Program-made: the position numbers and the translations under genes
Notes under the pieces: generated by a model
What the model was told of the DNA's origin: nothing
Database searches by the model: none
Seen by the model: only the letters and a program-made list of their open reading frames with translations
Source of the DNA: an uncultured Caryophanales bacterium
GTDB lineage: Bacteria > Bacillota_I > Bacilli_A > RFN20 > CAG-826
Reading direction: 5' to 3'
Assembly: GCA_947165725.1 (NCBI GenBank)
Contig: CAMVBL010000021.1
Span: 1-17,150 of the forward strand
DNA length: 17,150 nt
Shown: one piece after another, positions 13,069 through 17,150 of the stretch
Layout of the letters: every line of letters begins with the position of its first letter
Numbering within the stretch: the first letter of the stretch is position 1

Positions 13069-14673
13069 TTATTTTGGATCAGCTTCCGCTTTTGCGTGGG
13101 CATTTTGTAATAACACATAGGTTGTTTCTGGATAATGCATATCGAGCAATCTTCCTAGGTCATTAGAAGGTGCTCCATCAGCTGCCAAGGACAAAAGCAG
13201 AGCAAGGAATAGATTACCAATACCTTTAACTAAAACAGCACAATCAGACACTAGTCCTTCTTCAGTATATGGAACATTATCTTTGTCTAAATATGGTTTT
13301 AAGAACTCGGCCATCTTGGCACCAGTTTCATCACCGATAATAGCTAATGCACCAAATTTAAGATCCTTTAAATCAGCAAGAAGTTGAGAGCGTGTATCAC
13401 CACTTAAAGCAAAGATATAACCAATAGCGTTGCTTAAACCCGTTTGGTAATTATTGACATATTGCTCTCTGTTGTTGGCGTATCTCTTTTCATCTTCTTC
13501 ATCAGTGATTTCGTGCTCGAAAATTGATTTCAAAAGGTAGTCACGATACTCGAAATCATTGGTGGTATTTTCATCGATTTCTTCAAATTCTGGGAAGTTC
13601 ATGCCTTCATCAAATTGATTCATTAATGTGGCAACATTTGGATCATAAATTTGATAATCTTTACCACATCTATAAAGTTCATATTGAGCCGGTGGAATAA
13701 AGGTAATTAAGTCAGCATCATTAATGATGTTATGGACGTTTGGATACGCAATTGCGTGCTCATCAGTTAAGGAAGCAGGAGCTTCAAATGTGTAGACGAA
13801 TAAGTTATCTTGAGTGATGGCTAATTCGTTATTTCTTAAGATTAAACTTGCGAGCATATTTGATAATGCACCAGCACGTGAATAACCGTTAATCCAGACC
13901 TTTAATGACTTATCTTTTGCGTAAGTATTTAGATATGTTTTTAAGGCTTCATATGTTTCAGCGCCTCTAGCCGCAAAACCTTCATGGTCGCCAGTTTTAC
14001 CGATGGTGAAGTTATTAGCCCATTCTAGGCCATAATCAAAGCCACGGAATGAAACAGTCACTAATTCATAATCACCAATGGTTTTATGCGCCATAAAGTA
14101 GGCCATTGTGTCTTTAGTTGGGTCACCATCATAATCATGAGAAGTGATATCTTCAAATTCTGCTTCAGTGAAGAATGCAGTACCTTTTGTCTTATTCATC
14201 GTCGCTAAAGAAGCGCCTAAGGATAACATTGATAAATCATTGTTATATTCCTTTGGATTACCTAAGAATAATTCATCATCAAATGTGAATGATAAGTTAT
14301 ATGGTTCTAATGTTTGTCCTTCTTCAGCTTTCTTAATGCCTGGATCTAATTGCACAGTAATATCTTTCACAAAATATTGTGATTCAGGTCTAGAAGAACT
14401 AGATGAGCTACTAGAACTTGATGGTTGAGCACTGCTAGAAGATGGTTTAGCACTGCTAGAAGATGGTTTAGCACTGCTGCTACTTGTAGAAGGCTTAACA
14501 CTGCTACTTGAGCTCGATGGTTTTGATTCTTCTGAAGACGAACTACTTGGTTCACTAGAAGGTGTCGGCTCACTAGAAGGAACTGGTGAGGAAGATGGTT
14601 TAGAACTTCCACAACCACTAATAGTGAACGCCGAAAGAATAAATAAAATTGGCAATAGTTTTTTGCTTTTCAT
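13069..14673 (-). CDS. Serine-rich lipoprotein with class 3 lipase-like domain
   Basis: 534 residues. A signal peptide ends in the lipobox ISGC with Cys21 as lipid anchor, so it should sit on the outer face of the membrane. Residues 23-97 are a Ser/Pro linker with AKPSSSS repeats, typical of a flexible wall-spanning arm. The catalytic domain (about 105-534) is an alpha/beta hydrolase: INGYSRAG (261-268) gives the GxSxG nucleophile Ser265, NDAD (318-321) is a likely acid, and DMHYPETTY (511-519) gives the likely catalytic His513. Substrate is unknown; lipids or esters are expected from the family. The start at 14673 has GGGAGA 5 nt upstream. The gene stands alone between terminators. Confidence 0.85.
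   Translation of the reverse strand: MKSKKLLPILFILSAFTISGCGSSKPSSSPVPSSEPTPSSEPSSSSSEESKPSSSSSSVKPSTSSSSAKPSSSSAKPSSSSAQPSSSSSSSSSSRPESQYFVKDITVQLDPGIKKAEEGQTLEPYNLSFTFDDELFLGNPKEYNNDLSMLSLGASLATMNKTKGTAFFTEAEFEDITSHDYDGDPTKDTMAYFMAHKTIGDYELVTVSFRGFDYGLEWANNFTIGKTGDHEGFAARGAETYEALKTYLNTYAKDKSLKVWINGYSRAGALSNMLASLILRNNELAITQDNLFVYTFEAPASLTDEHAIAYPNVHNIINDADLITFIPPAQYELYRCGKDYQIYDPNVATLMNQFDEGMNFPEFEEIDENTTNDFEYRDYLLKSIFEHEITDEEDEKRYANNREQYVNNYQTGLSNAIGYIFALSGDTRSQLLADLKDLKFGALAIIGDETGAKMAEFLKPYLDKDNVPYTEEGLVSDCAVLVKGIGNLFLALLLSLAADGAPSNDLGRLLDMHYPETTYVLLQNAHAKAEADPK
14429..14480. repeat. 21-bp tandem repeat in the serine-rich linker
   Basis: The unit gcactgctagaagatggttt plus a occurs at 14429-14449 and 14450-14470, then a partial third copy to 14480. 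Each unit encodes seven residues of the AKPSSSS type. Copy number could change by slippage and alter linker length without breaking the frame. Confidence 0.8.
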
Positions 14674-14711
14674 ATATGTCTCCCTTTCAAACATAAATGA
14701 TTGTATATAAC

Positions 14712-14717
14712 ATTATA
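14712..14717 (-). promoter_or_regulatory. -10 box (TATAAT) of the lipoprotein gene
   Basis: Perfect TATAAT on the minus strand, 39 nt before the ATG at 14673. The -35 region is weak (T-rich) and overlaps the tail of the upstream terminator at 14727-14756. Confidence 0.6.
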
Positions 14718-14726
14718 CACTTTTCT

Positions 14727-14756
14727 ATAAAGAAAAACACGGCTTTTGGGGCCGTG
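14727..14756 (-). terminator. Rho-independent terminator of the secreted-protein operon
   Basis: CACGGC (14756-14751) pairs with GCCGTG (14743-14738) around a 7-nt loop, followed by TTTTTCTTT on the minus strand. It lies 24 nt after the stop of the 41-aa gene. Confidence 0.88.
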
Positions 14757-14779
14757 AGTTGAATATGATGTAAAATTCG

Positions 14780-14905
14780 CTAATTTTGGTCGCCACCAGG
14801 GAATGGATCTAGCAATTCACCTGATGCTGTGATGATATCATCAGTGGCTAAATCGCCTTCAAAATAGATAATTTCTAATTCTGGTTTTTCAAATATCTTT
14901 TTCAT
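14780..14905 (-). CDS. Small 41-aa peptide with D-x-I-x-T/A-S-G motif, coupled to a secreted protein gene
   Basis: A 41-codon frame with a convincing start: GGAGTG lies 8 nt upstream and overlaps the stop of the 595-aa gene. The peptide opens MKKIFEKPELEIIYFEGD, then DDIITASGE (22-30), and ends DPFPGGDQN. From memory, short proteins of this pattern (MKK..E.PELE-I-F, then DIIT-SG, then an acidic Gly-rich tail) recur in gut Firmicutes, often as unannotated frames; I do not know their function. It has no signal peptide and no membrane helix. The conserved-looking two-part layout (leader-like front, short core) recalls a ribosomally made modified peptide, but no modifying enzyme is seen in the window. 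The terminator follows at once. Confidence 0.72.
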   Translation of the reverse strand: MKKIFEKPELEIIYFEGDLATDDIITASGELLDPFPGGDQN

Positions 14906-14917
14906 AAATAAACACTC

Positions 14918-16705
14918 CTATAAATTTGCTAAGTAACTGAGCGACCCATTTAAAGATTCTTCGTTATAGTTAGGACCATCAAGTAAGTCTTGAGCAAGGC
15001 TCTTAACTGATTTTCTTGTTTCTTCAAAGAACACTACACCATCATCTTGTGTAATGATGAACGCTACTGAAGCATATACCTCAGTATAATTTTCTTCTAA
15101 AACACTTCTTCTAATGTTCCAAACATAATAATCATCAGTAACTCCGTTATATTCGGCATCATTAAATAAGGCTGGATATGATTCTGGATCAGATGTCACT
15201 TCGTAAGAATGAATCTCAATGTTAGGATTAGATTCCGCGGTTGCGTAGTAACTCTTTAACTCATTAGCGCCTAAATATTCATCTGTAGAATACAGTTCAC
15301 CAAAGCCGATGATATGTGATTCTTCTTCTAATGCATTCCACAAACTTTCGGTGATGATACCACCAAATCTGACATATAGATTAGTGAATGCGAAGTGACC
15401 CTCACTATCTTTAGAATAGCGATACGCTAATGAGGAACGTGTTTCAATTGCCTCAATAGTTTCAATTACTTTTGATTCCCAAATGGCATATAAGGTGATG
15501 TTTCCTAAAACCGTATAGTTCGCGCCTGGCTGAAGGCTAATTCCTGTACCATCTGATTTAGTATTCCATTCTTTAAAGGCATGGTAATCTTGTGGCACAA
15601 AGCCATTATTCCTCAAGGTAACAACCTGTTCCGCATTAGCGGATTGGCTACTTGTATTGCCAGACTTTCCACCATTGATATCGTATCTAATTGTGTAAGT
15701 GTTTCTGACCCAACGTAAATAGCCTGTTTGATTATATGTTTGTTGAGCCCAGGCTAATGTGTGATGATTACTACCTGCTGCGGAAATAGTAATATAGTTA
15801 CTAAAGTTATCTTTGTACTTCCAATTGATATTACTAAAGACATCAAAGTTATCAGGCAAAGTAACACTACTTTCATCAAAGGCGACATTAACTGGATAAA
15901 CGGAAGAGTTATTTTCTGAATAACTATAGTTACTTAAGGTAATACCACCAATACGCTTGCTATAAATTCGTGGAGTAACTCTTGCATTTGCTCCAGACAA
16001 ACTAATTTGTGGTTTTGAAGATGACACTGGCTCTAGAAGAACACCGTTATTGGCGCCTTGGAGTGTTCCGTAATTGTTAATCACACCACCATTTGCAGTA
16101 ATTGCTGGCTGGTTAGCATTTGTAGCAATTACTGAAGCTCCATCTTGCACTGTTAAATTAGTTCTTTCGTGCATATAGATGGTTCTACCAGAAGAAAAGT
16201 TTTTAATTTGGACGCCTGATTGGATTCTAGCTGTGCAAGTATAATTACCATTCGCTTGTGTTGGATTGATAAATAAGGCAGCATCCGTGCAATAGGCATT
16301 TATTTTGCCTCCTGCAACCGAACTTTGGATAGTTAGATTAAGATTTTCAGTAACATTACCTGAACCATAGGCGATAAACCAATTCACTGGAGAATTTTGG
16401 CTACCAACAGTAAGTGTATAACCATTTAAATCAATTGTTACTTGAGCTGTAGTAAGCCAAATATTACAGTCTGTTTCAGTTACATCTCGAAGAAGCTTTA
16501 TACCAATATGAGGTGTGACTGGTTTTTGGTTAAGAGCGTCTTTGGAAGTGGCGTAATATGTATTATTTATAAACATCGCCTGCCAAGGTTCATTAGCAGC
16601 TTCCACTCTTGTTGGTCCTTTAGCTTCTTTAAAGGCTAAAGCGCTACTTCCAATACAAAGCGATAAGGCCAAGGCAAATATGCCTAATCTAAAAATATTT
16701 TTCAT
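14918..16705 (-). CDS. Secreted protein with beta-helix-like region and one InlB B-repeat
   Basis: 595 residues. A signal peptide (MKNIFRLGIFALALSLCIGSSALA would end at 24) directs export; no lipobox or LPxTG is seen. Residues 40-265 are rich in short repeated strands such as VTIDLNGYTLTV and GGVINNYGTLQ, typical of right-handed beta-helix surface proteins. One InlB B-type repeat (about 337-410) has RYDINGGKSG, HAFKEWNTKSDGTG and NITLYAIWE. The C-terminal part (420-595) starts SSLAYRYSK and holds YVRFGGIITESLWNAL, a domain I associate with secreted proteins of uncultured Bacilli. It lies 26 nt after the preceding gene, with GAGGTC 6 nt from ATG, and is coupled to the 41-aa gene. Confidence 0.82.
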   Translation of the reverse strand: MKNIFRLGIFALALSLCIGSSALAFKEAKGPTRVEAANEPWQAMFINNTYYATSKDALNQKPVTPHIGIKLLRDVTETDCNIWLTTAQVTIDLNGYTLTVGSQNSPVNWFIAYGSGNVTENLNLTIQSSVAGGKINAYCTDAALFINPTQANGNYTCTARIQSGVQIKNFSSGRTIYMHERTNLTVQDGASVIATNANQPAITANGGVINNYGTLQGANNGVLLEPVSSSKPQISLSGANARVTPRIYSKRIGGITLSNYSYSENNSSVYPVNVAFDESSVTLPDNFDVFSNINWKYKDNFSNYITISAAGSNHHTLAWAQQTYNQTGYLRWVRNTYTIRYDINGGKSGNTSSQSANAEQVVTLRNNGFVPQDYHAFKEWNTKSDGTGISLQPGANYTVLGNITLYAIWESKVIETIEAIETRSSLAYRYSKDSEGHFAFTNLYVRFGGIITESLWNALEEESHIIGFGELYSTDEYLGANELKSYYATAESNPNIEIHSYEVTSDPESYPALFNDAEYNGVTDDYYVWNIRRSVLEENYTEVYASVAFIITQDDGVVFFEETRKSVKSLAQDLLDGPNYNEESLNGSLSYLANL

Positions 16706-16731
16706 ATTGATGACCTCTCGTTATTTAGCCA

Positions 16732-17150
16732 TTAAGCAACCGAAATAGCGGTAACATCATTACCGGTTTTAAATGAAGTTGTTTCAATTTTAGCCCAAGA
16801 AGTGCCATCTTCATTTGTGGTGCCGGCATATTGATAAAGGCTGATGCCTAAATCTTTGTCGATATAGTATTCGTGATCAATAGAAACAGTGGCAACTGCG
16901 CGGTGATATTTATATTTCAAAACATCTCTACCAGCGTATTTACCTGTGCCATTGCTCGCAAATCCTTCATTAGCGAAGTAATTATTCGCGACATAAAGAT
17001 AATTTGTTACGCTTTCAAACATAGTGGCATATTGTGTTTCACCTGCATTAGCGATTAATACTGACCATGTTTTAGCGTCATTATCATAAGTGAGAATTGA
17101 ACAAACACCATTTTCTAAACGGTAACCTGTGCCATAGCCTTCTTCGTCAA
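16732..17150 (-). CDS. C-terminal part of a larger secreted or surface protein, 5' end outside window
   Basis: The frame is open from the right edge to TAA at 16732: 138 residues are visible, with no start codon before the edge that has a ribosome site. Methionine at 17022 is internal and not a start. The segment is beta-rich, polar and aromatic: CSILTYDNDAKTWSVLI, then VTNYLYVANNYF, then IDHEYYIDKDLGISLYQYAG. This looks like the end of an extracellular domain, similar in flavour to lipoproteins next to surface genes in uncultured Bacilli, but I cannot name a family. It precedes the InlB-repeat gene by 26 nt and is probably in the same operon. Confidence 0.7.
   Translation of the reverse strand, partial: DEEGYGTGYRLENGVCSILTYDNDAKTWSVLIANAGETQYATMFESVTNYLYVANNYFANEGFASNGTGKYAGRDVLKYKYHRAVATVSIDHEYYIDKDLGISLYQYAGTTNEDGTSWAKIETTSFKTGNDVTAISVA

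Noticed and set aside
14367..14618. Second minus-strand frame rich in Leu, Val and His
   Set aside because: Frame-shifted reading of the Ser-repeat codons of the lipoprotein gene.
16732..17022. Separate 96-aa gene starting at the Met at 17022
   Set aside because: The frame stays open to the window edge with the same composition, and no ribosome site precedes that Met; it is the end of a larger gene.

Overview
The window looks like a chromosomal piece of a low-GC, Gram-positive-lineage bacterium: AT-rich, AG-rich Shine-Dalgarno sites, GTPase HflX, paired CNNM/CBS transporters, and secreted proteins with an InlB-type repeat. The style fits an uncultured gut Bacilli or Mollicutes-relative lineage (RF39- or Erysipelotrichia-like), but that placement is inference. 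TGA is a real stop here (the tad ATPase gene ends in an ATGA overlap), so the code is standard bacterial code 11, not the mycoplasma code. Nearly everything lies on the minus strand; the only plus-strand gene is the guanylate kinase at 7265-7801.

Layout, right to left along minus-strand transcription. (1) 14780-17150: secreted-protein block: the 3' end of a secreted protein, a 595-aa secreted protein with one InlB B-repeat, and a 41-aa peptide gene (14780-14905) coupled to it, closed by a terminator. (2) 13069-14673: a Ser-rich lipoprotein with a class 3 lipase-like domain. (3) 11462-12919: a four-TM protein with a Pro/Glu-rich linker and a C-terminal domain recurrent in Firmicutes. (4) 7798-11346: an operon of two CNNM/CBS (CorB/HlyC-like) membrane proteins and hflX, converging on gmk with overlapping stop codons. 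(5) 2356-7091: a tight eight-gene operon encoding a compact Tad/Flp-like pilus machine: a small possible HTH protein, an unknown secreted protein, a TadE-like protein, a TadA/CpaF ATPase, TadB- and TadC-like membrane platforms, a second pseudopilin-like protein and, last, a 53-aa pilin-like gene with a strong ribosome site, closed by a terminator. (6) 2058-2282: acpP, then tRNA-Asn and tRNA-Glu with promoter and terminator. (7) 1-1701: an accessory region beyond the tRNAs: two small unknown genes, an XRE regulator of the type seen with restriction-modification loci, and a type I specificity subunit (HsdS) that starts without its first target-recognition domain, plus two short tandem-repeat arrays.

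The most interesting system is the tad-like operon. Its genes overlap or abut, so their products are probably made together. It carries one secretion ATPase and two platform proteins but no prepilin peptidase, TadZ or secretin in the window, and it includes a secreted protein I do not recognise. The first gene's ribosome site is predicted to sit inside an RNA hairpin, and a 7-bp-arm palindrome lies in the divergent intergenic region, so the operon may be tightly controlled.
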